A DNA stretch of 64,000 nucleotides, from NCBI GenBank assembly GCA_036873135.1, contig JAPTYO010000018.1, forward strand, positions 9,415,503 to 9,479,502, in the 5' to 3' direction. The notes under the pieces were generated by a model, which worked only from the letters and a program-made list of their open reading frames with translations, was not told the origin of the DNA and searched no databases. The stretch comes from Clarkia xantiana subsp. parviflora (Eukaryota > Streptophyta > Magnoliopsida > Myrtales > Onagraceae). Position 1 is the stretch's first letter; the number at the start of each line of letters is the position of its first letter. The position numbers and the translations under genes were made by a program. Shown here in pieces: positions 10,590 to 20,784 of this stretch.

Positions 10590-11659
10590 CATATCATCGT
10601 ATATCACTCGTCAATTTACATACACTCATATACCATGTTTTACATACATGTCGATATTTACGTCCACGTTACGTACATACATTCATATCATTACATGTAT
10701 ATTTATTATATACATATACTCGTTGTCCTAAGTATTTCGGCAGTTATACCTTCCTTTACAAAGAAGAGGAAGGAAAAACGACACTGAGGCCCACGCGCCA
10801 ACCAACAGTAAGTTCACCATGAGGTAATTCCCGAACGCAAATTGGACGCCTATCCTATCGTAAAATAGAGTCAAGCAAGGGTTAAGCCATTTGTTCACTC
10901 GGGGGAAAATGATTGATATTCTTCCAATATGGGTTCGTTTTACATTTGGACCTCGTCGACACGTCAGACCCACTAACGGCTTACGAACGCTTACCCGCAA
11001 GTTAGAACGGTCCGAACGCGTAACACGCACGTTCGGACCAAGACTCGTCCGGATTTTCAATACAATTCGGACTGGTATTGATTGCTAAGACAATCCGGAC
11101 CACACCAGATTGTCCCTACAATTCGGTGTGGTCCAGATTATCACCCCGCGACGTGCGTACCCTTACCTATTTTACACTATGTACGAGTCTGTCCATTGCC
11201 AATCTTGCTTAAACCCAATCTCGGCTCACGCTTTCTTACTAAACCGGGGTTGGACCGCTCAAAACCGGGTTCGAGTCTAAAGGTCCCTATAAATAGGAGC
11301 CTTGGTCACCCATTTCAGAATTATAGTTGGCTTGGGAGCTCTCAATTCTCTCTAGATTTATCTCTCTAGAATTGCTTCCACCCCCCCTTCCCTCTGTGGT
11401 CTCGGTATTGCCCCTTGTGCAGGTGTTAGGAGGAGTGCGTGCAGACAATACTCGCGAGTTCCGACAGCCCGACATGAATACTCAAACACTTAGTCATTTT
11501 AAAGGCTTGCAAACCTTTAACACTCCGATAGTCCGACACTCTTCCAATCTGACTGTCTGACATCCTGATATATGACAACCCGAAGCATTAATCATACATC
11601 ACGAAGGACCCGACATCAACAATCGAACCCAACGAGCCCGTGCGAGTAAGATCCCAACA
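10590..11659 (+). mobile_element. Remnant H: 3' end of another gypsy element (interior tail, PPT, LTR)
   Basis: 10590-10909 is a non-coding interior tail. It is rich in CATAC/CATAT steps and ends in AAAATAGAGTCAAGCAAGGG and a polypurine tract CTCGGGGGAAAA. The same tail structure precedes the 3' LTR of element C (22000-22717). A 750-bp LTR-like unit starts at TGATTGATATT (10910) and ends ATCCCAACA (11659). It has a TATA box (CCTATAAATAGG near 11286) and ATTGCCCCTTGTGCAGG (near 11410). The rest of the element is missing: element A lies immediately to the left, so A probably inserted into H. No coding sequence was seen. Confidence 0.65.
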
Positions 11660-12389
11660 GGTAGTAGGCTACGTGCTTGTTGCACGAATCCAATTGAAGG
11701 CGCCAATGTTTGCACACAGGTCTCATCGTGGGCTTTTTCCTTCGTATTCTCGTTCTTCGTGGGCTTCCTCTTATCGTATTCCCGCTCTTTTCCTCTCGGA
11801 TACCTGCAAATGGGCACCGGGGGATTCCCGGTAAGCCCACTCCGATGCTTAAATGAGTATGGTCTTAGAGAGATGTGAGCTTAGAGAGAGATAATTACCT
11901 TCAAATCATGAGAGGAGAACTCTATTTATAGAGTTTCTATTGAAACGCCCCGGTTCCAGTGCTTTTCTGGTCCGATTGTAGCAGTTTCGTAGTATAAATT
12001 GGTGTTGATCGTAAATACAATGTATTTGACTTCTGTTCGACCGTAGGAGAGCTTAATATGGTTAAGTGTTCGAGAATGGCCTTCAAGGGCGAGCCCCGGG
12101 AAAAATATCGTATGGGGGTACGGGTCCGGACGAGTAAAACTCGTCCAGGTAAAGGGGGATACCCGGGTGGGTATCCCCAAGGTCTTGCTCGGGTCACCCG
12201 AGCAAGGGTGTCCTGCTCAGGTTACCTCCGAGGGGTTTTTCCCCTTGGGGTCTTCCGTGTGGGTTTCGCTACTCGGGTTGATTTTGGGCCTAAGTGTTGG
12301 GCCTTGGGTGTAAGTTTTTCCAATTTCAAATTATAATCGATCGTGGTCTAATTATAGAGTCCAATTTACGATAGTTTGGGCGTATATCA
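11660..12389 (-). mobile_element. Remnant J: 5' LTR plus PBS of a gypsy element on the minus strand
   Basis: Read on the minus strand, an LTR starts TGATATACGCCC at 12389 and ends GTGCAAACA at 11707 (683 bp). Next come a PBS-like TTGGCGCC (11706-11699) and about 40 bp of interior before the end of LTR H. The LTR has a TATA box (TATAAATAG, minus strand, near 11930) and the GCATCGGAG motif shared with the other LTRs. The PBS continues TTCAATTGG, unlike the CGTCTGTGGG of all the other elements here. The rest of the element is not in the window. Confidence 0.6.
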
Positions 12390-12450
12390 AACATATAATA
12401 TATGTTAATTTGATGTAATATTTACTAAACAATATGGTTAATATAGTACC
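12390..12450. other. Old flanking sequence left of element E
   Basis: AT-rich single-copy-looking sequence ends in the target duplication GTACC (12446-12450). It resumes at 31886 on the far side of element E. I see no feature in it. Confidence 0.6.
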
Positions 12451-13246
12451 TGTTGGGTTATAAATAAACCCGACTATGTATGTACGTTCTTGGTCTATGG
12501 GGATTTCCTACAGGTGACAGGTCGAGTACGCTTTCAGGGCGAGGAGAAGAAGTCGACGACCTTTCTTGTTTATTCCAACCATTTGGAGATAAAAGGTCGA
12601 CTACCAATCATGAAGAAGTCGACTTCAAAAGAATGACTGATCGACTATGGAGACTTAGAGAATCTTCCAGAGAACAGGTGGCGACCTGCTTCCCACCGTC
12701 TCCAAGGGAAAACCTTCCCTCGAAGTAAAGACAGGTGGCAACCTGCTTCCCACCGTCTCCATGGGAAAACCTTCCCTCGAAGTAAAGACAGGTGGCGACC
12801 TGCTTCCTACCGTCTCCAAGGAAAAACCTTCCCTCGAAGTAAAGACAGGTGGCGACCTGCTTGTCACCTTCTTCAGCCGCCTTAGGAAAGACTTCCCTCC
12901 TAAGTAAAGGTTAGGTGGCGACCTGCTTGTCACCTGCTTGGCCGACTCCAAAGGAAAACTCATTACGGAGATAACCGCCACTGATAAGTCGGTAACTCTC
13001 CCCTACAAATAGGGACCTATCTTATTCAATTAAAAGCAATCTGCTCTGAATACTTATATATTACACTCTCAAATACATTACTAACTTAAGCTTCGGAGTG
13101 GAATCAGGGGCCATCCCCACCCCGTTTTAGGTGCTCAACCTTAAAAGTCTCCCGGAGGAAATCAAGTCCTCGAGAGAGCTACGTCCAAGGCGAAGCCTAG
13201 AAGTCCATTTCGTGAAGTTTGAGGCCACGTCATTTTGATCCCAACA
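12451..13246 (+). repeat. 5' LTR of element E
   Basis: A 796-bp repeat starts TGTTGGGTTATAAATAAACC and ends ATCCCAACA. It is longer than the 3' LTR (730 bp) by 66 bp, which equals one extra divergent unit of an internal 57-bp minisatellite (12675-12915). Its likely TATA box reads CCTACAAATAGGG near 13001, whereas the 3' LTR has CCTATAAATAGGG. Confidence 0.93.
12675..12930. repeat. 57-bp minisatellite inside LTR E
   Basis: Three clean units start CAGGTGGCGACCTGC and end CTCGAAGTAAAGA. A fourth unit of 66 bp is divergent, and a partial fifth follows. The core CAGGTGGCGACCTG is an imperfect inverted repeat. The 3' LTR (31379-31590) has three units plus a partial one. Confidence 0.85.
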
Positions 13247-13247
13247 T

Positions 13248-13266
13248 TTGGCGCCGTCTGTGGGAA
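13248..13266 (+). other. Primer binding site of element E
   Basis: TTGGCGCCGTCTGTGGGAA follows the LTR end with one intervening T. It is the same PBS as in elements B, C and F over the first 16 bases. Confidence 0.85.
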
Positions 13267-13280
13267 CAGATCAAAAAGTC

Positions 13281-14954
13281 ATGGCTGCCGAAAAGAGCAA
13301 GATTTCCAACACTCCGGTGGAAGAAAGGAGCAGTCCACCAGTGGATCCTACCACATCAGGGCCGATCCCCCAAGAAGATCCCCCAATACCCCAATCTAAT
13401 GGTGTTGGCGACGATGAAACCCTCAACCATTCCAAATCTCTGCCAATTTTGAAAGATGCGAGGACAGCTCCCCAAGCTGTTCCTCCGGAGGTAATAGCCG
13501 CCTTTATTACTTTTTGGAATAAAACCCAAGCAGGGGCTGTTCCAGAGAAAAGAGAGCCAACCCGAGAGGCCTCACAAAAGGAAGAAGTAGCTTCCAGTGT
13601 GAAAATCCAGAAGGAGAATCCCCTGGAGAAAGAAACCCCTAAAGCCCCCGAGGCCGAAAGGGTGAGCAAGGAACCTGTCCTGTTCACAATAGGGCAGGTC
13701 GAAGAACTATTGGAGAAGAAGAGGCGAGGTGCGAACGATTTGCTCATCGTTCGTGATCATACTTCTCACCCCTTCACCAAAAGGTTATTCAATACTCGAG
13801 TTCCCCCGCAAGTCTTCGCGAGGAGCATCGACGATTATACCGGAGAAGGCGACCCAGTTCGCCACATCAACGCCCACAACTCCTCCCTCTTGGGAAGAGG
13901 GGCAACGCGTGATCATTATGCAGCACTCTTCCCAACCACGCTGAAGGAAGAGGCATCTACTTGGTTTTATTGTCTCCCCGACAACTCTATAGACTCGTGG
14001 GATGAGCTGAAAACCAAATTCATTGAAGGACACATAGGTCAGAGGCAGCGCCTCAAGAGCATGAACTTCCTCGACAAGATCGAGCAAGGCCCAGGTGAAA
14101 CCTTGGCCGACTACTACACAAGGTTTCACAAGATACTCCAACAGCTGAACGAGGACGCCACGGATGGCGAGTTGATCCGGACCTTCTGGAGGGGTCTTAG
14201 AGTGCAGAGCCAAGCTCTGAATGACAGCATGCTGATGAAGCCCGTGCAAAGGATTGACGCCCTCGCCGTCAAAGTAAAGAAATTCATCGACCTAGAAAGG
14301 TCACATGAAGGGTTGCCTGAAGAAGTCAAGAAACAACTGGTGCCCGCCAAGATCGAGGAGGGCTCCGCTTCCCGACCGCCCAGGAGGGAAGAAAGACGTG
14401 AGCGAGACTTCCGCCCGGGAAATCAATAAGGAATAAGGAGGGATCCTAATCCCTATCCAGGCAAGTTTACTCCACTCACACACAACATATCAGTAGTATT
14501 GCAAGAAATGGAGAAACTTAGACTGGACGATCCTCCTCAAGTAAGAAAAGGCCCGATGGGATCCCAAATGAACAACTATTGCCGTTACCATTGAGTACAA
14601 GGGCACGACACCGAATATTGTTTGGCCCTCAAACACGACATCGAGACATTGATCAAAAGGGGGAAGTTGTCAAAATTCATCGACAAACCGTTCAAACCCC
14701 AGCGAAAACGAAGTCCAAGTCCTTGGAGGAATTCTTGATCTCCCCCTCACAATAACCTCGCCCCAATACATAGGGGGACAATCAATGTCATCGCGGGAGG
14801 CTTTGCCTCAGGAGGAGAGACCAGCATCGCCCGCGAAGTATATGCCGCCCAGATAGCTCGTGATGGAAAAGGAAAAGCGCCTGCAAAGACTGAGGCAGTA
14901 ACTATCAGTTTCACTACGGACGACCTCATGATGGTGACTCAACCACATGAGGAT
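13281..14954 (+). pseudogene. gag: gag of element E, interrupted by element C
   Basis: The ATG at 13281 opens a 382-codon frame to 14429. It has an acidic/proline-rich N-terminus and a capsid domain (about 13730-14300; motifs YTGEGDPVRHI, ASTWFYCLP, ETLADYYTRF). A frameshift near 14430 moves the rest to another frame. There a zinc knuckle of type CX2HX4HX4C (CRYH...GHDTEYC, near 14580) contains a TGA just after the first histidine. A TGA near 14737 precedes the conserved start of the protease region (RGTINVIAGGFASGG, near 14775). Coding stops at 14954, where C inserted; protease resumes at 23429. Confidence 0.87.
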
Positions 14955-15731
14955 TGATGGATATACGCCCAATTTGAACCCGTTGACTTCCAAATCGTTT
15001 TATTTTGATCACCCCGTTAATGATTGTAAATCGAAACTTCGACCCAAACATCCCGCGGAAACACCAACGGTCCGGACGACTCGTCCGGACCGAGGTAAAC
15101 TCACCTAGGAGAGGTCGGGTGGCCACACCCGACCTCCCCTAGGGGAGATAGGGTTGGCCAACCCGATCTCCCCTAGGGGAGATAGGGTTGGCTAACCCTA
15201 TCTCCCCTAGGGAGGGGTTGGGTGGCCACACCCAACCCCTACCCTTGGGGGTCGGATTTTCCTCCCCCCCAAGGGCCCCGACACCATTTTTCGACTCCCA
15301 TACTCGGTTTATTTCCGCCAACCTTCTCCGTGCCTTAAGGTCTTAATTACGTGATTAAAGGATAATTAATTGTGTTTAAACGTTAATGATGTGATTAAGT
15401 CACCTTAATGACACTGTTGCCTATAAATACCACTCTCCCACCATTCATTTGATCATCTTGGCAAAGTGCATAATTTAGCTCTGACATCTCTCTAGTTTTA
15501 TCTCTCTACAAATACCGTACTAACTTAGGCATCGGAGAGGGTACATCAGGCACCACCCCCCCCCCCCCTCCGTGCCTAGTATTGCCCCTCTTGCAGGGCG
15601 AGAAGAGAAGGCGAAGGACAGAAGGACACGGGTTAGGACGACAAGACTCAAGAGCACCGAATCCGCAAGATCTCCAGTGAGGAATAAGGCTTAGGTCGAC
15701 CGCCCGTTGACCCGAGACTTAGAACCTAACA
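14955..15731 (+). repeat. 5' LTR of element C
   Basis: A 777-bp repeat starts TGATGGATATACGCC and ends ACCTAACA. It has a TATA box (CCTATAAATACC near 15420), GCATCGGAGAGGG (15529-15541) and CCCCTCTTGCAGG near 15585. The block 15110-15240 contains four stacked palindromes separated by CCCCTAGGGG. The 3' LTR has two, which explains most of the 66-bp length difference. Confidence 0.93.
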
Positions 15732-15732
15732 C

Positions 15733-15750
15733 TTGGCGCCGTCTGTGGGC
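15733..15750 (+). other. Primer binding site of element C
   Basis: TTGGCGCCGTCTGTGGGC follows the LTR after a single C. The same spacing and sequence occur in element F. Confidence 0.85.
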
Positions 15751-15782
15751 TTCGAACAGAAAGCCTGGCAATAACAAGAGCG

Positions 15783-17505
15783 ATGACGAACAGCTTAGCA
15801 TCTAGGCATCACCGCCCACCTGGGGGAAATAGGCGAGGGAGACAGCCTATACCTCCAGCAAGGCAGCCTAACCCAGAAAAACAGCCTGTACACCCAGAGC
15901 CTCAAGTAACCCCACAGGCACCCCAGCCTAACAACCAGGAAGGAGGACCCTCACGCCCAGCTGGGGCTGAGTCTTCCACAGCCTCAACTCCATTGGCAAG
16001 GAGGCCACAAAGAGAGGGGGAGCAACAGGGAGTGCCGTCCCAATACACGGCACCTCCTCAGGGATACTACTATGAGAAGCAACCTCAAGGATATCCATAT
16101 GGGATGCCGGCTCAAAGGAACGACAATCGCGCCCACACAACCAACACAAGGCCAGCATACACACAGGGAGCACATACAGTGACTCCAGGGCTGATGAGCG
16201 TGTTGGATGAGCTACTAGCCTATAGAGAGATTCTGAGGAACAGGCAGGAAAGGCAACACCATCATTAAGAAGAAGAAGTCCATGATCAAGAACAAGTCCC
16301 AGAAGAAGAACACCACTCGCACCCTCGAGCAGGGCAGCGAGAAGAACAAAGAAGAAATTACCAAGAGCCACCCCCAGAGGGAAGGCAGCAATTTGTGCCT
16401 CCAAGAGAGCAACAGACATAGCAATACGCCAGGGCATACACCCCGCAGGGGCAGACAGACAGGCAAGACCTCCAAGGAGGCAAGAATTCCACCAAGTACC
16501 CCAGCAGGGATATCAGGGATACGCCTACAGTCCGTACCAGCACGGACAGGGATCCCAATAAGCCCAGCTTACAACTATGGAGGATATCAGAGAGACTATA
16601 CTCCGACGCCGGTGATGATTACCCCGGAGGAGATAGAGGCCATGATAGCGAGAAAAATGAATGAATCAAAGAGAAACGGCCTACATTGTCTGAGTGACAA
16701 ACGAACCACCCCTTCACGAGGGATTTGGAAATGTACAAAGTGCCAGACTCCCTGCATACTATACAGATAGCAAAGTACAATGGCAAGGGAGACCCTTTGG
16801 AGCATATTCAACAGCATGAAGCCTCTCTATTCGGGAGAACTACTGACGAAAGATACAAGGCACTCCTATTTCCAAACACCCTATCAGGGGTGGCCTCACA
16901 CTGGTTCTTTAGCCTACCTACTGAGAGCATCCACTCATGGACGCAGCTAAAGGCGAAATTTCTTCAGAGATACCTAGGATAAAAGGAAGCTACTCAAAGG
17001 AACAGGCTCCATCGATGATGTGAAGCAAGAAAATGATGAATCTCTGGCTGATTATCACACTAGGTTTAACCAGAACATAGCAGACATACAGGGCGACATC
17101 ACTGAGGGTGAGATAATAAGAGCCTTCATAAGAAACCTAGGCCGCTTCGGGTCCACACTGGCAGAAAAGATGGCCAAGAAACCAGCAAGCACCTTAGAGG
17201 AGCTAGCAGGAAGAGTAAAAACTCATATAGACCTGGAGAGGCACAGGGCGAGTAAGAAAGCCAAGATTCAAGCAGCTAAGGAAGACAATGCAAAGCCGAA
17301 CAGAGGAAAGCCACCTCAGGCACCTCAACCCATAAGGCAGCAGGAGTGGCGTCCGCCTCAGCAAAGAAATCAAATGGGTGAACCACTGAAGGCTTGGGAA
17401 ATAAATGTCATCAAGTTCATACCATTGAACGCCACCCCATCAGTGGTCCTAAGAGAGATGTGAAATCAGAAACTCTGGTCACCCCCTGCAAGATGGAGAG
17501 CCCCA
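15783..17505 (+). pseudogene. gag: gag of element C, first copy (frameshifted)
   Basis: The ATG at 15783 opens a proline/glutamine-rich N-terminal frame to 16268. The sequence continues in a second frame (16282-16770). The capsid block is at 16725-16982 (YNGKGDPLEHI, ASHWFFSLP), ending at TAA, and at 17020-17463 (ESLADYHTRF, IIRAFIRNL), ending at TGA. At least three frame changes or stops make it non-functional as it stands. The last part, with the zinc knuckle, is in the long frame that starts at 17506. Confidence 0.85.
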
Positions 17506-19131
17506 ATGGTGGGGACGCACAAGGACAGATGGTGTGATAACCATGAAGCATACGGGCATGACACGAACGAATGCTTTAGCTTGAAGCTAAGCATTAACAA
17601 TGTCATCCAAAGGGGGGAGCTAAAACAGTTCGTGGATCATGGGGGCAACAGCACACAGTTAGGGCCATCATACAGGGATAAAGACAAAGGAAAAGTAGAC
17701 CATAATCCCCCACCCAACAAGAGGGGGACTATAAACATGATACACGGAGGAGTGGCATCAGGTGGCCCAACTGCTAATGCAAGGGAGGTTTACGCATCCA
17801 AACTGAGCTCAGTACCAAGGTGGAGAAAGAGACCACGAGAAGGAGAGGAGATGAAGATTGAGTTCTCGGAGAAGGACAAGAGCCACATTGTCTTCCCACA
17901 TGACGATGCTTTAGTCATCACAATAGACATTGATAACTTTGATGTAAAGAGAATACTGGTAGATGGGGGCAGCTCGGCAGACCTCCTAAGCCTAAGGGTC
18001 CTAGAAGAAATAGGAAAAACGAAGGCAGACATCAAACCAGTCAACTTCCCCTTGGTTGGCTTCTCAGGGGCAACAAGTTACCCCCTGGGAATGATAACCC
18101 TGCCAGTGACCATGGGCCAAGGATGGACACAGCTGAAGGTGAATGTTAACTTCTTAGTGGTTGAAAGCCTGGGAGCCTACAATGGGATCTTAGGAAGAAC
18201 AACCATAAATCCATACAAAATCGTGCCATCTACCGTGCATCAGAAGCTGAAATACATCACTGAGAACGGAATTGGAGAAGTCTTGGGTGATCAACGCACT
18301 GCAAGGCAATGCTACGTCAATTCCATGAGACGTGGATCACACAAGTCAGACACAGTGACAATGGTCATGATAGGGGCCAACCAAGACAAAAAGAAGGTGA
18401 GGAGGAGACAAAGGCAAAGAAAGATGAAGAACGGAGTTACACTCCGCCTGAGCAGGCAGCTTTTTCAAGGAATGGCTAAGAAGAGACACATGAGCAAGGC
18501 TGTAAAGGTAACAAGCATACCTTGGCAGCCAGAGAGCGTAGAAGGAAAGAGAACAAGGCACTCCATCATAAGAGGTTTCCGATACATAGATGATATCAAA
18601 CAAATGCCGAGGGAGTCCATATCAAGTTACTTTGAGAGATTCTCCAGTTATGGTGCCAACATGGACATCACAAGAAGAGAGGCCGTTAGAGCCTTCCTTA
18701 GAAACATGCATCCAAACTCATTTGAAGCATATGGAGGGCTCTATGAAATGGTCATGACAAGCACAATGAGAGAGCTCAAAGAGAATATGGACAAGGCATT
18801 TGCAAAGGAGATGGAGCAATCGGAGGAAGTCCTGGGAAAAGAAAGAGAGACTGACACGCTGGAAGGAGGTGTAAATTTCAAATTCACACCCCTCACAGTG
18901 AAGATAGAAGAAATTTTTCAGAAGTACCTCAAGAAAGAACTACCCACATGCAAGGAGGAGGGCAAGGCCTTCCTAGGAAGAGATGCACAGGGTTGGTGTG
19001 AGTACCATGGGACCTGGGGGCATCAAACTAACGACTGCATGGTGCTGAAGATAGAAGTGGAGGAGATGATTTATAATGGAGGCCTAAGGGAGTACGTGGC
19101 AACAGACAAACTCACCACCCCATATTCTTAG
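17506..19131 (+). CDS. Gag C-terminus, aspartic protease and a second Gag-like module, in one frame (element C)
   Basis: 541 codons are open throughout. Residues about 8-22 are a CX2HX4HX4C knuckle (CDNH...GHDTNEC). Protease follows, with VDGGSSADL (catalytic Asp about residue 153) and the flap-side sequence YNGILGRTTIN. From about residue 355 the protein should enter RT; instead it resembles the capsid C-terminal half again (ESISSYFERF, DITRREAVRAFLRNM). A second knuckle CEYH...GHQTNDC near residue 497 follows, then EYV, as after the first knuckle. The linker (about residues 290-350) is basic. The start at 17506 is simply the first ATG after an upstream stop; the original protein was longer at the N-terminus. 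I infer a Gag-protease-Gag' fusion that replaced the polymerase region. Confidence 0.8.
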   Translation: MVGTHKDRWCDNHEAYGHDTNECFSLKLSINNVIQRGELKQFVDHGGNSTQLGPSYRDKDKGKVDHNPPPNKRGTINMIHGGVASGGPTANAREVYASKLSSVPRWRKRPREGEEMKIEFSEKDKSHIVFPHDDALVITIDIDNFDVKRILVDGGSSADLLSLRVLEEIGKTKADIKPVNFPLVGFSGATSYPLGMITLPVTMGQGWTQLKVNVNFLVVESLGAYNGILGRTTINPYKIVPSTVHQKLKYITENGIGEVLGDQRTARQCYVNSMRRGSHKSDTVTMVMIGANQDKKKVRRRQRQRKMKNGVTLRLSRQLFQGMAKKRHMSKAVKVTSIPWQPESVEGKRTRHSIIRGFRYIDDIKQMPRESISSYFERFSSYGANMDITRREAVRAFLRNMHPNSFEAYGGLYEMVMTSTMRELKENMDKAFAKEMEQSEEVLGKERETDTLEGGVNFKFTPLTVKIEEIFQKYLKKELPTCKEEGKAFLGRDAQGWCEYHGTWGHQTNDCMVLKIEVEEMIYNGGLREYVATDKLTTPYS

Positions 19132-19380
19132 TTTCATATTTACCACTTTGCATGTTCAAGCATTCTAAGTTTTCCAAAAACAACTTTTGAGAAGGAGAAC
19201 TCAAGAAGTTACTCCAACTCTACAACTATCTTTGATTTCCTCCAAAGGGTGTCTTGATCCACTCAAAGCATCCCATGTGTACAAAAAACATGAATGCTCC
19301 TAAGGGAGTAGGAGTCACTCAAAAAGTATTTCCCAATGAATGTGCTGATATAATCATTGAGTTATCCTTACACAGATATG
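19132..19380 (+). other. Post-coding spacer of element C
   Basis: Non-coding sequence (GTTTTCCAAAAACAACTTTTGA, GAACTCAAGAAGTTACTCC and so on) is shared with element F (63370-63620) and, inverted, with G (55165-55440). It separates the stop codon from the minisatellite in all three family members. Confidence 0.7.
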
Positions 19381-19399
19381 ACACCAAGTCAACAACACC

Positions 19400-20045
19400 T
19401 GCAACGCCATCAAGAGCGTATCTTGAGAGTAGTTTTCATACTACGACCCTCGACGCCCCCAAGAGCGTATCTTGAGAGTAGTCTTCATACTACGACCCTC
19501 GACGCCCCCAAGAGCGTATCTTGAGAGTGGTTTCCAAAAACTACGACCTTCGACGCCCCCAAGAGCGTATCTTGAGAGTAGTTTTCATACTACGACCTTC
19601 GACGCCCCCAAGAGCGTATCTTGAGAGTAGTGTTCATACTACGACCTTCGACGCCCCCAAGAGCGTATCTTGAGAGTAGCTTCTAAAAACTACGACCTTC
19701 GACGCCCCGAGGAGCGTATCTTGAGGTAGATTTCAAACTACCAGATTCGACGCCCCCAAGAGCGTATCTTGAGGTAGATTTCAAACTACCAGTTTCGACG
19801 CCCACCAAGAGCGTATCTTTGGTCTAACTACTGGTGCCCTCCGGGAGCGTATCCCGTGAACAGTTTCGACGCCCACCAAGAGCGTATCTTTGGTCTAACT
19901 ACTGGTGCCCTCCGGGAGCGTATCTCGTGAACAATTTCGACGCCCACCAAGAGCATATCTTTGGTCTAACTACTGGTGCCCTCCGAGAGCGTATCTCGTG
20001 AACAATTTTCAAACGCCCACCAAGAGCGTATCTTTGGTCTAGCAG
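19400..20045. repeat. Compound minisatellite of element C
   Basis: Units of about 48-52 bp are built on CGACGCCCCCAAGAGCGTATCTTGAGAGTAG plus a variable 15-20 bp spacer (19400-19800). They pass into longer units of about 67 bp that combine CCCACCAAGAGCGTATCTTTGG with GTGCCCTCCGGGAGCGTATC (19800-20045). The core GAGCGTATC is constant. The same two unit types occur inverted in G (54180-55160), and the first type in F (63640-64000). Confidence 0.87.
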
Positions 20046-20351
20046 TACCGTACATACCATTTAAAGGGTATCAGAAGAGATCATTGCACCATACTAAGAA
20101 GGATCCCACGAGAAAATAATGGCAAAGTAAAGTTGTATAAAGAACACATAATGTTTTTTCTTGATGAGATAGCAGGTATGGCATGAAGGAAAACACAAAT
20201 GAATGAGACATCTAAAAAGCATGAAGGATACAACATCGGGCAAGACGAGACATCAGGACCTAACCCAACAAACATAGCCTAAACAAAAGGCAACTATAGC
20301 AATGAAGGCTCTCCAATGAGAAAAGAATACTAAAGCACAACTCCATACATC

Positions 20352-20612
20352 GTGATGTGGCTATCATGTCCACATACCTTGAAGTGGCTATCATGTCCAC
20401 ATACCCTGAAGTGGCTATCATGTCCACATACCTTGAAGTGGCTATCATGTCCACAAACCTTGAAGTGGCTATCATGTCCACATACCCTGAAGTGGCTATC
20501 ATGTCCACATACCCTGAAGTGGCTATCATGTCCACAGACTACAGAAGGGCTATCACTCCCACACATCACGAAGTGGCTATCATGTCCACATACCTCGAAG
20601 TGATTATCATGG
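20352..20612. repeat. 27-bp tandem repeat in element C
   Basis: About nine units of GAAGTGGCTATCATGTCCAC plus ATACCTT/ATACCCT are present, the last three degenerate. Both strands are open in several frames only because the unit is a multiple of three. I therefore do not call a gene. Confidence 0.87.
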
Positions 20613-20784
20613 CAGCACATCATAAAACATCTGTCAAAGACATACATTGTAAAGACACCATCCCGACCACGAACATCAAAAGGCTACGCTTAGCCCTGGG
20701 AGGAGGTTCAAGAAAAAGGGAAAAACAACACCCTTCATACGCTCATCAAAGGTAGGCACTTATATTTCAACCCAATGGGTGATA

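Noticed and set aside
10590..10740. Separate gene in the CATAT-rich stretch
   Set aside because: Low-complexity sequence matching the 3' tail type of element C; no conserved frame.
11670..11706. Possible tRNA gene fragment next to LTR J
   Set aside because: Only a TTCGAATCC-like and GGCGCCA-like end is present; no acceptor, D or anticodon arm. It fits a primer binding site.
20357..20755. 132-codon repeat protein and open frames on the other strand
   Set aside because: 27-bp tandem repeat; both strands are open for the same reason. No start context or conserved domain.
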